From: Manihot esculenta
Taxonomy: Eukaryota > Streptophyta > Magnoliopsida > Malpighiales > Euphorbiaceae
Length of the DNA: 64,000 nucleotides
Reading direction: 5' to 3'
Assembly (NCBI RefSeq): GCF_001659605.2
Contig: NC_035169.2
Location: 12,935,999 to 12,999,998 of the forward strand
The position numbers were made by a program, and so were the translations under genes. The notes under the pieces were generated by a model. The model was given only the letters and a program-made list of their open reading frames with translations. It did no database searches and had not been told where the DNA came from. The stretch's first letter is position 1; the number at the start of each line of letters is the position of its first letter. This document shows, one piece after another, positions 12,128-22,861 of this stretch.

Positions 12128-13312
12128 GATCACCACCATGTCTCTCCTTATGATTAAACCAATTAGAGAACGTCCTCTAATTAATTACTAATTAACAAAT
12201 TGCCAGAGAACGTTCTTGGGCCTTAGGCATCAAAACAATTGTTAATTGCATGAAGAGATAGAGAGATCCAATCCTAGCTACTCAAACGCATGAGATGTTG
12301 CTAGATCATACAATTTCCTTAGTTTTTACACCAAGTGTTCTTATGTTTGAACAATCCAAGCAATTACGGACTTAAAATTATCCAAACTAACAATTTACTA
12401 CCTTGCAATCAAGAATCAAGTGGCCAATTTGATCAAAACAATAAAGCAATAATAGATTTAAGCATGAAATTGTATGAATATTGAACAAACCAAAGACAAA
12501 CAATCTATGTTCAAATATCTCAATCCATTAAACAACTTTAGTTTCAACCAATCTTCAACTAGATTAAAAGGTTTCAGCCACTCATGGCTGAACCAAAACC
12601 AAAAATAAAAGAAAAGTAGAAAGGTAGAAGAAGAAGAAGAGGTGAGGCGTCGGGCTTGTGCAATCCGATAAGGAGAGGCGCGAAGATGATGTCCAGAACT
12701 TGTTCTCGGCTGGTTATGTGCTTCTTAAATAGGATTAGAGGCTGACCAGGTACTTGCTGCCCAAGTTGTGTATGAAAAGGAAAGAATCGCGTTGCAAGCT
12801 CTTCAGAAGGAAGGTGGCGCGCGGCATGCTCTTCAGAAGGAAGGTGTGCGCGCGGATGGATGTGCAGAAGGGAAAGATAATCTGTCCAGTATTTCCTTTT
12901 TAGGTGGAGCCTTCGTTTGAATTTTGAATGCTGAATGCAGAAGAGGCAAGTGCATCTTCTTGAAATCTTGCTGCCTAAATAGGAAGATCTGACTGCTGCA
13001 GTGTGGGCACATCTTTAAACAAGGAAAGAAAGATCTGTGATTTGAATTTCAAATAATCTCCTGACTGAGCTTTCCTTATTTCCTTTTGCTTCTGCACTTT
13101 CCTCATTTGAAAACTTTCCTTTTCTGAAAACTTTCCATTTTTGGCACTTTCCATATTTGACACTTTTTGGCAGTTTTAAGAGCATTTTTCTCCAGATTGT
13201 CTCTTTACACCTAATATCTGCAAAACATGATTAAAACCACAAAATTAGGCAGAAAGGATGTAAATAAACATCAAGAATATCATGAAAAAGTGGGCTAAAT
13301 TATGCTCTATCA

Positions 13313-13325
13313 AATACCCCCACAC
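13313..13325 (-). other. Polypurine tract region of element B
   Basis: On the minus strand the sequence between the stop codon and the 3' LTR reads GTGTGGGGGTATT. The G-run next to the LTR is the likely plus-strand primer site. Confidence 0.5.
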
Positions 13326-14881
13326 CTAGCCTTTTGCTTGATTCTTATCAAAATTTTCCTGGCTCAAGCAATCAATAATATCAAGACCATAAACAGGGGA
13401 CATATCATATGGATATTTCATAGCATCATAAACATTAAATTTAATGACTTCCCCTTCAAACTCCATAGTCAATGTGCCATCATGCACATCAATCCTAGTC
13501 CTAGCAACACTCAAGAAAGGACGTCCAAGAAGGATGTCAGAAGTAGTGTTACAACTGTCTTCCTTTATATCAATCACATAAAAGTCTGCAGAAAAAACAA
13601 GTTCATCTACTTGAATTAGAACATCTTCTAGAACACCTATAGGGTGTACCACAAATCTGTCAGCCAATTGGATGACTACTCTTGTGTCTTTTAGTGCACT
13701 TGCATTCAAAGAATTGTAAATGGCAAGGGGCATAACATTAATAGATGCACCAAGATCGCACATGGCTTTCTTAATCCCAACATTTCCTATTTTGCAAGTT
13801 ATAGCAAACATGTCTTTGTCCTTGCACTTGGTGGGGAGTTCTGTTTTTATCACAGCAGTAACAACCTCACCCACACTAACTTTTTCTCTTTCAGCAAGCT
13901 TCCTCCTATTAGTGCAACGTTCTTTCAGAAATTTTGCGTACCTGAAAATCTGCTTAACAGCATCTAGCAGGGGTATGTTGATTTTCACCTTTCTGAAAGT
14001 CTCAAGGATCTCCTTTTCTTCTTTTTCTTTTTGCGTTCTTTCAAATCTCTTTGGAAAAGGAGGTGGAATCTGAAAACGTACCTGGTGATCAGCCTTCTGC
14101 GCAGAAGTGGTGTCAGATGGAGTTCTACCGGCTGGCTCAGGGAGGTGGTGCGCAGGAATGGTTTCAGTTTGTGCAGGTGGCTTTTCTTGATCAGTCTCGG
14201 CCTCTTGAAGCTCTTTCCCACTTCTCAATGTGATGGCACTGACATTATGTCTGGGGTTAGTTTCAATTTGAGAAGGGAGCTTACCTTGTGATTCAAGCTT
14301 GTTCACTGATGTGGCTATCTGTTCCACCTGTTGTTGGAGAGTCTGCACAGAGTTTGCAAGTGTCTTCATCATCTTTTCAAGGTGCTGGTTGGAACTTGAA
14401 GGTGCTGGTTGGGCTTGATTCCTTTGGTAGTTCTGATAATTGTTAGCCCTTCCATAGCTAAAATTGGGATGGTCTCTCCAGTCTGGGTTATATGTGTTGG
14501 AATATGGATCATGTCTAGGTTGGTTGTTGTATCCTCCAATGGCATTCACTTGCTGGCTATCCTCTTACAGTGTAGGACATTGATCAGTTGGGTGTCCTAC
14601 ATATGCACAAATCCCACATGGCCTAGTTGGCTGGGCTTATTGAGGCTGGCCTATGGAGAAATTTGTCATAGCAGAGGTTAGTGCAGAAATCTGAGAGGAA
14701 AGAGTAGATGTACTTACCTCATTGGCTTCTCTCTGCAGTTGCTTTTCTTCTCCATATTGCCTAGATGAGGCTGCAAGTGTTGAGATCAACGCTCTCATCT
14801 CCCTCGGTGTCTTGTCTGCAATGGATCCTCCATAGGCTACATCAATGAATCTCCTTTCTGATGAAAGCAATCCTCCATAGA
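13326..14881 (-). pseudogene. Element B gag (C-terminal part) and aspartic protease
   Basis: Read from 14881 down: the end of the Athila capsid region, a TAA at 14639-14637, a CX2CX4HX4C knuckle (CGICAYVGHPTDQC) at about 14618-14577, a TAA at 14567-14565, then an open frame from 14549. That frame opens with the Athila-typical NAIGGYNNQP segment. The protease follows, with catalytic CDLGAS near 13765 and the later LLGRPFLS block. Both stops fit CAA or CAG to TAA or TAG-type C-to-T changes. The stop at 13326 lies next to the LTR, so polymerase domains are absent, not merely mutated. The frame is in register with the gag N-terminus at 19506 once C1 and one AGAAT copy are removed. Confidence 0.85.
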
Positions 14882-14886
14882 AGAAT

Positions 14887-15685
14887 TGATACGGATCCAA
14901 TAGGGCAAATTTCTAACAATGGTGTGGAGCAAACTTATGTCATTCAAATGGATCTAAAAGGAGTTCAAAATCATATTCATATGATCCATATATATTTGAG
15001 GCGTGCTTCAACTCATATGGGACAGATTTGGTGCAACACTTGCAATCATAGGCTTAGGGAGCCTAATCAAACCTATGGGATAAAACTACACAAAGAGAAG
15101 CCTAAAGTGAAGATCAAGTAAGGCTTTTGTGAAGATTCAGCTTTGTTATGATGGGATTGCTATATTTTTATTATTTAACACTTGTTTTATTTTAACTTTG
15201 TTTGGGCTTGTATTCTGGCCATACTTTATCTTTTAAGTTTTAGAGTGTTGGGCCATGTTTTGGGCTTATGTTTTAATACTTATGTGTTATTTTAGTGTGT
15301 GATTGGGCTTGGGCCTTATGTGTTTAAGTCAGGTCCAAGAAGAGTGTCTTAGGGTTTTATTTGTTTTTCTCCATACTATATAAGTATAAGAAATAATTGT
15401 AAGAGGCAGCTTTTAACCAAAAATTCAGAATTCTTCTCATGCCTTTGGCGTGTATTGCTTTGAGTGAGAGTGAGGATTTGCTTTCATCAATTGCACCAGG
15501 AATCTTGGCTTACTTATCAACTATTCGTTGTGGCGTTTATCAGATTCTCATCTAAATCCTTCGATCATTGGTGTTTCAGCTTCTCTAAGTGTGGGGTGCC
15601 ATAGGAGGTGGGTTTATCAAATCTTTGGATTCCATATCTACTTATGCGTGTGGGTTTGAGGCTTGTGCCATAGGGTTTCGCATCA
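14887..15685 (+). repeat. C1 5' LTR (799 bp)
   Basis: Begins TGATACGGATCC and ends TTTCGCATCA, then two bases and the primer site. TATATAA at 15377-15383 is the TATA-box candidate, also present at 18426-18432 and 37683-37689. Bases 14887-15121 hold an open frame that continues the element's protein frame in the 3' LTR. Confidence 0.92.
15377..15383 (+). promoter_or_regulatory. TATA box of the C1 LTR
   Basis: TATATAA preceded by CCATAC and followed about 20 bp later by AAATAATTG. It sits about 300 bp before the LTR end and is conserved in all complete C-family LTRs here. Confidence 0.6.
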
Positions 15686-15687
15686 GT

Positions 15688-15700
15688 TGGTATCAGAGCC
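15688..15700 (+). other. Primer binding site, initiator-Met tRNA (C1)
   Basis: TGGTATCAGAGCC begins two bases after the LTR. Confidence 0.88.
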
Positions 15701-16616
15701 AAAGTGAGGTAAATTCTGATTTATCTTAGGATCTAGGGTTTTTGAGTTTTCATTTTCTTCCTTGTTGTTTTCGGTGAAAGCTTGTGTGTCCATGACTGCA
15801 CCTTCTTGATTATTAATCATTAAAAAAAAATTCAAAATCCAAAAAAAAAAAAAATCGCCTTTGCCTTATTTACCTTGATCTGGCAGAAATTGTGATATGC
15901 TTCTTTTTTCATCTATATTGCCTTACCTATCTCAATTAATTGCAGTAATTTATGGGAATCAATTTGAATTTTGAATTTTGAATTTGGTCGAATCCAGATT
16001 AGGAGATAAAAGAAATTCTGCCTATTTCCTAAAGTGCACATTTAGGGCAATTGCATCTAAATTGATTTGATGTCAAATCCTTCTTTTAACACCAGAATTT
16101 TCATCCATGTTTCTGATGTAAGAGAAATTTATATTTTTCTTTTCTGATTCTATTTGTGGGGTTTTGATACTTTTCTTTTTGGGTAGATTTAAGTAGATCC
16201 ATATTTAATTTGCGTTGAAGTGAATTAAATGCAATATTTTTTGTCCAGGTTTGTTTTTATTTGATTTCTAAGTTTCTTTTTTGGTTTAAGCTTGCTTGTG
16301 CTTCCTTTACATTGCTGGAGTATTGTTTGCTTGTGTCTATACTCTAGGTGATATTTTTCAAGTAGCACAAAACCTAGTTCATGTGTTACTTTCCAAATTG
16401 TCAGTGTCTTCTTTCTAGTTTTTGCGCGCTTCCTTCTTTCTTTAGGATTTCTTCTTTGTTTCATTAAACGCACCTTGTGGTTAGTTGGTTGACCTTAGTT
16501 TCTGAAGTGCAATTGAAGAATTAGCAAAAGAATGGTAAGAGTGCAAACACTTGAGTACTTTCTTTTTTAACACAATATTTGCTAGTCCTTTTTATTCTTT
16601 GTTGATTTAAGGTAGG
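15701..16616 (+). other. Leader of C1 with a possible intron
   Basis: About 0.9 kb of T-rich sequence. AAAGTGAG followed by GTAAAT near 15704-15714 looks like a splice donor. A T-rich tract ending TTTAAG then GTAG just before the ATG at 16617 looks like an acceptor. C2 lacks 277 bp of this leader between the poly-A run and the TTCTTTTCTGATTC phrase, yet retains both apparent splice sites. Confidence 0.5.
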
Positions 16617-17957
16617 ATGAGTAAAGATAAGAATGTGGTGGATCGTACTGATGGAAGTGAATCGAATATGGGTAACGATTATAAGCTCTTTAAGAAGTCA
16701 GTCAGTGGTGAGTTACAAAGGCTCAATAAGACTCTTGAGAGGTTAACTAAAACTATGGAGAGTTTGAATGTCTCACAAGCTTTCACTTCTACAAGAATAC
16801 CTCAAAGAACTCTTAATTGCAATAATGACTGTGATGATTCGGATGTGTTGGTTAATAATGTGTTGCTTGCTGTACATTGTGAGATGCTTGTTGCTAGGTG
16901 TGCTCTGAATATGCAGGTTAAGAAAGAAAGCCTAAAACAACGGAAAAACATATTTCACACTAGGTGTTTGGTTAATGGAAAAGTGTGTACTCTCATTATT
17001 GATGGAGGTAGTTGCACAAATGTGGCTAGTGTGTATATGGTGGAGAAATTGGGCTTGGCTTCTATTGAACACTCTAAGCCATACAGATTGCAATGGTTGA
17101 ATGATTGTGGTGAGGTTAGGGTTACACGCCAGGTGGTTATACCATTTTCTATTGGTAGGTACAAGGATGAGATATTGTGTGATGTGGTACCTATGCAGGC
17201 AAGCCATATGTTGTTGGGTAGGCCGTGGCAACATGATAGAAAGGTGCAACATGATGGTTTCAATAACAAGTACTCCTTCACTCATGAAGGACATAAGGTT
17301 ATACTCGCTCCTTTATCACCTCAAGAGGTATATGTTGATCAAATAAAGATGCTGGAGAGGGAGAGGGAGGCTTCGGCCTTGGCCACAAAGGGGAGTGAGA
17401 GCTTGAATTCTGCGGAAAAGATGAGAGAAAAGAGTGAGTTTGAGGGTAAAGAGGCTGGAAAAGAATCAAGGCTAGTTCAAGGAGGGAAGGTGGAGAAAGA
17501 AAAGGAGAAAGAAGAGGCTAAAGTTCCAATCTCAACTTCCATAGAGATTGAAATTGAAGATGAAGTTGTAATGCATGAATCTAATGTTGTTGTTGTTGAG
17601 AATTCCATCAATGAACTTATAGAAGAGGTTGTGAATGATGAGGGACATGGGGAGCACGTGATTGATGAGGTGGAGGAGGCAAATGAGACTGTTTTGGAAG
17701 TTGTAGAGGAGAATGGGTCACATCCACAAGATCTTTCTATGACTAATATTTTTATGCCTAGTTCATTTGTTCTTGATGTGCAGGTTGTTGATGAAAACAT
17801 TCATGATGAAAGTTTTATCCTATTTCCACCTATTCAAAAGGAGGTCTTTGAAGATACATGGGTTCCTAAAGCTTCCCTTGTTGACATAAATATCAGTAAG
17901 ATTCGAGGACGAATCTTTTCTAAAGAAGGAGAGAATGATACGGATCCAATAGGGTAA
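16617..17957 (+). CDS. C1 gag-fragment/retropepsin protein, 446 aa
   Basis: One uninterrupted frame from ATG 16617. Residues about 20-54 are rich in Leu/Lys/Glu heptads (LFKKSVSGELQRLNKTLERL) and resemble the coiled-coil N-terminus of gag. A short linker then leads straight into the protease: catalytic IIDGGSC (Asp129), the flap region, and LLGRPW at 199-204. The rest (about 245-430) is a highly charged Glu/Lys/Val tail. The TAA at 17955-17957 lies 20 bp inside the 3' LTR, where other LTR copies have CAA, so the ancestral frame continued to 18170. A retropepsin would process Gag. Without a capsid core the particle must come from a helper. Compared with C2 about 95% of residues match, with no clear excess of silent changes. 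Confidence 0.85.
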   Translation: MSKDKNVVDRTDGSESNMGNDYKLFKKSVSGELQRLNKTLERLTKTMESLNVSQAFTSTRIPQRTLNCNNDCDDSDVLVNNVLLAVHCEMLVARCALNMQVKKESLKQRKNIFHTRCLVNGKVCTLIIDGGSCTNVASVYMVEKLGLASIEHSKPYRLQWLNDCGEVRVTRQVVIPFSIGRYKDEILCDVVPMQASHMLLGRPWQHDRKVQHDGFNNKYSFTHEGHKVILAPLSPQEVYVDQIKMLEREREASALATKGSESLNSAEKMREKSEFEGKEAGKESRLVQGGKVEKEKEKEEAKVPISTSIEIEIEDEVVMHESNVVVVENSINELIEEVVNDEGHGEHVIDEVEEANETVLEVVEENGSHPQDLSMTNIFMPSSFVLDVQVVDENIHDESFILFPPIQKEVFEDTWVPKASLVDINISKIRGRIFSKEGENDTDPIG

Positions 17958-18734
17958 ATTTCTAACAATGGTGTGGAGAAAACTTATGTCATTCAAATGG
18001 ATCTAAAAGGAGTTCAAAATCATATTCATATGATCCATATATATTTGGGACGTGCTTCAACTCATATGGAACAGATTTGGTGCAACACTTGCAATCATAG
18101 GCTTAGGGAGCCTAATCAAACCTATGGGCTAAAACTACACAAAGGGAAGCCTAAAGTGAAGATCAAGTAAGGCTTTTGTGAAGATTCAGCTTTGTTATGA
18201 TGGGCTTGCTATATTTTTATTATTTAACACTTGTTTTATTTTAGCTTTGTTTGGGCTTGTATTCTGGCCATACTTTATCTTTTAAGTTTTAAAGTGTTGG
18301 GCCATGTTTTGGGCTTATGTTTTAATACTTATGTGTTATTTTAGTGTGTGATTAGGATTGGGCCTTATGTGTTTAAGTCAGGTCCAAGAAGAGTGTCTTA
18401 GGGTTTTATTTGTTATTCTCCTCACTATATAAGGATAAGAAACAATTGTAAGGGGCAGCTTTTAACCAAAAATTCAGAATTCTTCTCATGCCTTTGGCAT
18501 GTATTGCTTTGAGTGAGAGTGAGGATTTGCTTTCATCAATTGCACCAGGAATCTTGGCTTACTTATCAACTATTCGTTGTGGCGCTTGTCAGATTCTCAT
18601 CTAAATCCTTCGATCATTGGTGTTTCAGCTTCTCTAAGTGTGGGGTGCCATAGGAGGTGGGTTTATCAAATCTTTGGATTTTATATCTACTTGTGCGTGT
18701 GGGTTTGAGGCTTGTGCCATAGGGTTCCGCGTCA
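17936..18734 (+). repeat. C1 3' LTR (799 bp)
   Basis: Begins TGATACGGATCC directly after the purine-rich AAAGAAGGAGAGAA and ends CCGCGTCA, followed by the AGAAT duplication. It has the same length as the 5' LTR. Confidence 0.92.
17958..18170 (+). other. LTR-encoded C-terminal extension of the C-family frame
   Basis: Downstream of the C1 stop, the same frame stays open to the TAA at 18168-18170. It encodes about 70 residues with a His/Cys-rich stretch (HIHMIHIYLG, then IWCNTCNHRL) and a basic end KPKVKIK. The same frame is open in both other complete LTRs (14887-15121 and 37193-37427). Element A's pol likewise reads into its LTR, so this appears to be an inherited trait of the lineage. Confidence 0.65.
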
Positions 18735-19506
18735 AGAATTCTATGAGTGTCTTATCTGAAATATCATGTTGAGGATAACCTGTACACAACCTTTTAAATC
18801 TTTCCCAATAGTCATATAAATCCTCAGATGGCTTTTGTCTTATGCTACTGATCTCTCTTCTTATGCCAATGGCTTTAGAAGCTGGGAAATATTTGTTTAA
18901 GAATGTTATTTCCATGTCATCCCAAGAAGTGATAGATCCAGGTGGTAAGTAAAACAGCCAATCCTTAGCATAATCATCAAGCGAAAAAGGAAAAGCTCTT
19001 AACTTAACATGATCTTCAGAAATACCTTGAGGTCTCATAGATGAACAGACAATATTGAACTCCTTCAAGTGCTTGTGTGGATTTTCATTTTCTAATCCTC
19101 TAAATTTAGGGAGAAGATGAATCAAACCTGTTTTCAGTTCAAAGGGAACTGTCAGAGGTGGATAGGTGATGCACAGAGGTGCTTGATCACCTACAGGTTT
19201 TGCCAATTCTCTCATGGTCCTTTCTCTTTGCACTGGGGGCCTAATTGCTAGATTTTCTTGAATTATTTGGGCTTGGACAGCATGTCCATTATGGGCAGCA
19301 GGTTGTGCATGAGGTTCGGCCATTTGTGTGGCTTGTTGGTGAAGTTCGGGTGCTTCAGAAGAGTGGTCTGCGATTGGGGCTTCTTCAGAAGTGGTCTCGG
19401 CTTGTGTTGTCTCCCACAACCAAGATGCTTGCTTACCTAGTCTCCTGATTGTGCGTTCAATTTCTGGATCGTAAGGCAGAGTATCCTTGTGTCCAGATCT
19501 GGTCAT
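18735..19506 (-). pseudogene. Element B gag, N-terminal part
   Basis: Starts at ATG 19506 (MTRSGHKDTL) and runs on the minus strand to the C1 insertion. It contains the Athila-type capsid region (about residues 95-255). Its landmarks are LLPKFRGLENENPHKHL, then CSSMRPQGIS, then FPFSLDDYAKDWL, then PPGSITSWDDM, then YDYWERFKRLC. The 772 bases before the junction leave the frame in register with the downstream part at 14881. The 18634-18734 stretch that extends the open frame belongs to C1, not to gag. Confidence 0.88.
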
Positions 19507-19536
19507 AAAAGAAAAAAAACATATTAGTTAAATCAA

Positions 19537-19554
19537 TTCCCCAGCAACGACGCA
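19537..19554 (-). other. Primer binding site of element B (Athila-like)
   Basis: The minus strand reads TGCGTCGTTGCTGGGGAA a few bases inside the 5' LTR. It resembles the TGGCGCCGTTGCC-type site of Athila/Calypso elements, which is complementary to an Asp tRNA, with changes at CG positions. Confidence 0.65.
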
Positions 19555-19560
19555 TATTTT

Positions 19561-21160
19561 TGACTCGCGGTTGTCAAAGCCGGTCAAAAATAACCTTTTC
19601 GGTTATCAACAATATTACTACTGTAGATAGTGGCAAAGGATCGTATCCACAGAGAATTGAAAAATTATCTATCTTTTTTCTTAACAAGACCAAGAGACTA
19701 AACCGAATGAGAAACTGAAAGCAAGCAACTGAAAGCAGAATAAAAAAAAAGTGCAATAAAAGTAAAATGGGAGGATGTTTTGAGATTGATTTGATTAAGC
19801 AACTACTGAAAGTAATTAAATAAGCGAATAATGAAAATAAAATGGAAATCTAATATGAGAAAGGTCTAGTTGAAGAGTTGGATCCACTTCAGTTGTTTGG
19901 ATTGATCATTGAAACTTATGTTCTTTTGATTGATTCAATAGATTAGTTATGGAGATGGAAGACGCTTCTCATCACCATGTCTCTCCTTATGATTAAACCA
20001 ATTAGGGAACGTACTCTAATTAATTACTAATTAACAAATTGCCAAGGAACATCCTTAGGCCTTAGGCATCAAAACAATTGTTAATTGCATGAAGAGATAG
20101 AGAGATCCAATCCTAGCTACTCAAACGCATGAGATGTTGCTAGATCATACAATTTCCTTAGTTTTTACACCAAGTGTTCTTATGTTTGAACAATCCAAGC
20201 AATTACGGACTTAAAATTATCCAAACTAACAATTTACTACCTTGCAATCAAGAATCAAGTGGCCAATTTGATCAAAACAACAAAGCAGTAATAGATTTAA
20301 GCATGAAATTGTATGAATATTGAACAAACTAAAGACAAACAATCTATGTTCAGATCTCACAATCCATTAAACAACTTTAGTTTCAACCAATCTTCAACTA
20401 GATTAAAAGGTTTCAGCCACTCATGGCTGAACCAAAACCAAAAATAAAAGAAAAGTAGAAAGGTAGAAGAAAAAGAAGAGGTAGAGGCATCGGCCTTGTG
20501 CAATCCGAGAAGGAGAGGCACGAAGATGATGTCCAGAACTTATTCTCGGCTGGTTATGTGCTTCTTAAATAGGATTAGAGGTACTTGCTGCTTAAGTTGT
20601 GTCTGAAAAGGAAAGAATCGCGTTGCAAGCTCTTCAGAAGGAAGGTGGCGCACGACATGCTCTTCAGAAGGAAGGTGTGCGCCCGAATGGATGTGCAGAA
20701 GGGAAAGATAATTTGTCCAGTCTTTCCTTTTTAGGTGGAGCCTTCGTTTGAATTTTGAATGCTGAATGCAGAAGAGGCAAGTGCGTCTTCTTGAAATCTT
20801 GCTGCCTAAATAGGAAGATCTGACTGTTGCAGTGTGTGCACATCTTTAAACAAGGAAAGAAAGATCTGCGATTTGAATTTCAAATAATCTCCTGACTGAG
20901 CTTTCCTTATTTGCTTTTGCTTCTACACTTTCCTTATTTGAAAACTTTCCTTTTTAGAAAACTTTCCTTATTTGAAAACTTTCCTTTTTTGGCACTTTCT
21001 ATATTTGACACTTTTTGGCAGTTTTAAGAGCATTTTTCTCTAGATTGTCTATTTACACCTAATATCTGTAAAACATGATTAAAACCACAAAATTAGGTAG
21101 AAAGGATGTAAATAAACATAAAAAATATCATGATAAAGTGGGCTAAATTATGCTCCATCA
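19561..21160 (-). repeat. Element B 5' LTR (1600 bp)
   Basis: The plus strand runs from TGACTCGCGG to TGCTCCATCA and is followed by the GGTAA duplication. It is uninterrupted and was the reference for locating the CACTA insertion in the other LTR. Confidence 0.9.
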
Positions 21161-22861
21161 GGTAAAGAACAGGAACTTGCATTTAACACATTAAAAGAAA
21201 AACTTACTACTGCTCCTGTTTTAAGGTTACCTGATTTTTCTGAAACCTTTGAAATCGAATGTGATGCTTCTGGGATTGGTATTGGTGCTGTTCTTATGCA
21301 GGAAGGTCAACCCATAGTATATTTCAGTGAGAAACTAGGTGGCGTACATTTGAAATATTCCACCTATGACAAAGAGTTATATGCACTGATTAGGGCTCTT
21401 GAAGTTTGGAAATACTACTTGCTACCTAATGAGTTTGTGATTCATACCGACCATTAGTCTCTCAAACACTTGAAGGGACAAGGTAAGTTGAACAAGCGGC
21501 ATGGTAAGTGGGTTGAGTATCTCAAAATCCTTCCTTATGTGATTAAATACAAGCAAGGTAAAGAGAATGTGGTAGCTTATGCATTATCTAGACGTTATGC
21601 ATTGACTTCTATGCTTAGTTCTAATTTGTTAGGGTTTGAGCATTTGAAAGACATGTATGAGAATGATACTGATTTTTATGATGTATTTATGGCATGTGAA
21701 TATGGGGCGTTTAACAAGTTTTATTTGCATGATGGGTTTCTTTTTAGGAGGAAACAAATATGCATACCCAATTGTTCAGTGCGTGAATTGCTTGTTAGAG
21801 AATCGCATTCAGGAGGGTTAATGGGACATTTTGGTGTGCAAAAGACTTTAGACATGTTGAATGAACACTTTTATTGGCTTGACATGCGAATATACATACT
21901 CAATGCTTTGCATGTAAACAGGCTAAATCTAAGTCCTTGCCACATGGGTTGTATACTCCTTTGCCTGTTCCTACTAAACCTTGGACTGATATCTCTATGG
22001 ATTTTGTGATAGGTTTACCTAGGACAAAACGAGGTAGAGATTCAGTGTTTGTTGTTGTAGATCACTTTAGTAAGATGGCACATTTTATTCCATGCCATAA
22101 AACTGATGATGCAACAAACATAGCAGATTTGTTTTTCAGGGAAGTAGTCCGTTTGCATGGTATACCTAGGACTACTGTTTCTGATAGAGATTCTAAGTTC
22201 CTTAGTCATTTCTGGCATGTTTTGTGGGGGAAATTGGGTACTAAGCTTTTATTTTCTACTACTTGTTATCCACAGACAAATGGCCAAACTGAAGTTGTTA
22301 ATAGGACTTTAGGAACTATGCTTCGTGCTATTGTGGGAAGGAACTTAAAAACTTGGAAAGAATGTTTACCATATGTTGAATTTGCTTATAATCGCGCTGT
22401 CCATTCTTCTACTGGTTATTCACCTTTGAGATTGTGTATGGTTTTAATCCATTAACTGTATTAGATTTAATGCCTTTACCTTTGAATGAGTTGTCTAATT
22501 TAGATGGAAAAGCGAAGGCTGAAATGGTTAAATCAATACACATGAAAGTACGTGAGCATATTGAGAAGCGTAACAAAATGTATGAGAAACAGGCCAATAA
22601 GGGTCACAAGAAAGTTGTATTTAGACCAGGTGATTGGGTTTGGATCCATATGCAAAAGGAGAGGTTTTCTAATATAAGGAAATCAAAACTGGATGCACGC
22701 GGGGATGGACCATATCAAGTGCTAAAACGGATTAATGACAACGTATATATAATTGATCTGCCAGGTGAGTTTGGTGTAAGTGCTACCTTTAATGTTTCTG
22801 ATTTGTCTCCTTTTGATTTTGGTACAGATTTGAGGACGAATCCTTTTCAAGAGGGTGGGGA
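21161..22861 (+). pseudogene. Element A pol, second part: RNase H and integrase (broken)
   Basis: It resumes exactly where RT stopped. RNase H runs to about 21600, with catalytic-type CDASG and TDH. A TAG at 21455-21457 replaces Gln after TDH. Integrase follows with an H-X6-H pair in [13 protein letters not shown] and CX2C in CFACK. A frameshift near 21895 separates the zinc domain from the catalytic core, which has [16 protein letters not shown] and GQTEVVNR as the DDE residues. A second frameshift near 22430 leads to the C-terminal GPY/F-like region (GDGPYQVL) and PGEFGVSATFNV. The last frame continues through the purine tract into the 3' LTR and is cut by the solo LTR at 23022. Confidence 0.88.
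22849..22861 (+). other. Polypurine tract of element A
   Basis: AAGAGGGTGGGGA lies immediately before the 3' LTR, inside the still-open pol frame. Confidence 0.75.

Larger units (their letters stand above)
4892..13312 (-). repeat. Element B 3' LTR, split by the CACTA element
   Basis: Parts 4892-5299 and 12128-13312 together give about 1593 bp and align with the 5' LTR at 19561-21160 (1600 bp). On the minus strand TATTTAAG at 12731-12724 is a TATA-box candidate, repeated at 20571-20564 in the other LTR. Confidence 0.88.
14887..18734 (+). mobile_element. Element C1: non-autonomous CRM-derived element, gag fragment plus protease
   Basis: A complete 3848-bp element with perfect target duplication AGAAT (14882-14886 and 18735-18739), two 799-bp LTRs, an initiator-Met primer site, a 0.9-kb leader, one long frame and a purine-rich tract. 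The single frame encodes a truncated gag and a retropepsin. Reverse transcriptase, RNase H, integrase, capsid core and zinc knuckle are absent. LTR ends (TGATACGG, CCGC(A/G)TCA), protease and 3' end match element A's lineage. The LTRs differ at roughly 25-30 positions by eye. A second copy, C2, lies at 37193, so the reduced form has been mobilised repeatedly. Confidence 0.92.
4892..21160 (-). mobile_element. Element B: Athila-type element with only gag and protease
   Basis: Both ends are flanked by a perfect 5-bp duplication GGTAA (4887-4891 and 21161-21165). LTRs of about 1.6 kb begin TGATAGAGC or TGATGGAGC and end in GAGTCA on the minus strand. After removing C1 and the CACTA element, about 5.6 kb remain: LTR, Asp-tRNA-like primer site, gag, protease, purine tract, LTR. 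The protease frame stops only 13 bp before the 3' LTR. No reverse transcriptase, RNase H or integrase exists anywhere in the internal region, so B needs polymerase and integrase in trans. A B-type solo LTR at 25691 and a scrap at 40070 show that the family is repeated. Confidence 0.88.

Noticed and set aside
15688..15700. TGGTATCAGAGCC as part of a tRNA gene
   Set aside because: Only the 3'-complement of initiator-Met tRNA is present, right after an LTR. No cloverleaf can be formed, so it is a primer site.
16932..17294. Open frames on the minus strand across the C1 and C2 protease gene
   Set aside because: Shadow frames of the real plus-strand gene. They appear in both copies only because the copies are alike.
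18634..19506. B gag frame extending to 18634 as a 290-aa protein
   Set aside because: Bases below 18735 belong to the C1 LTR. The open frame crosses the insertion border by chance.
21470..22009. Separate small genes at 21470, 21937 and 22434
   Set aside because: They are consecutive pieces of one RNase H-integrase region split by frameshifts.
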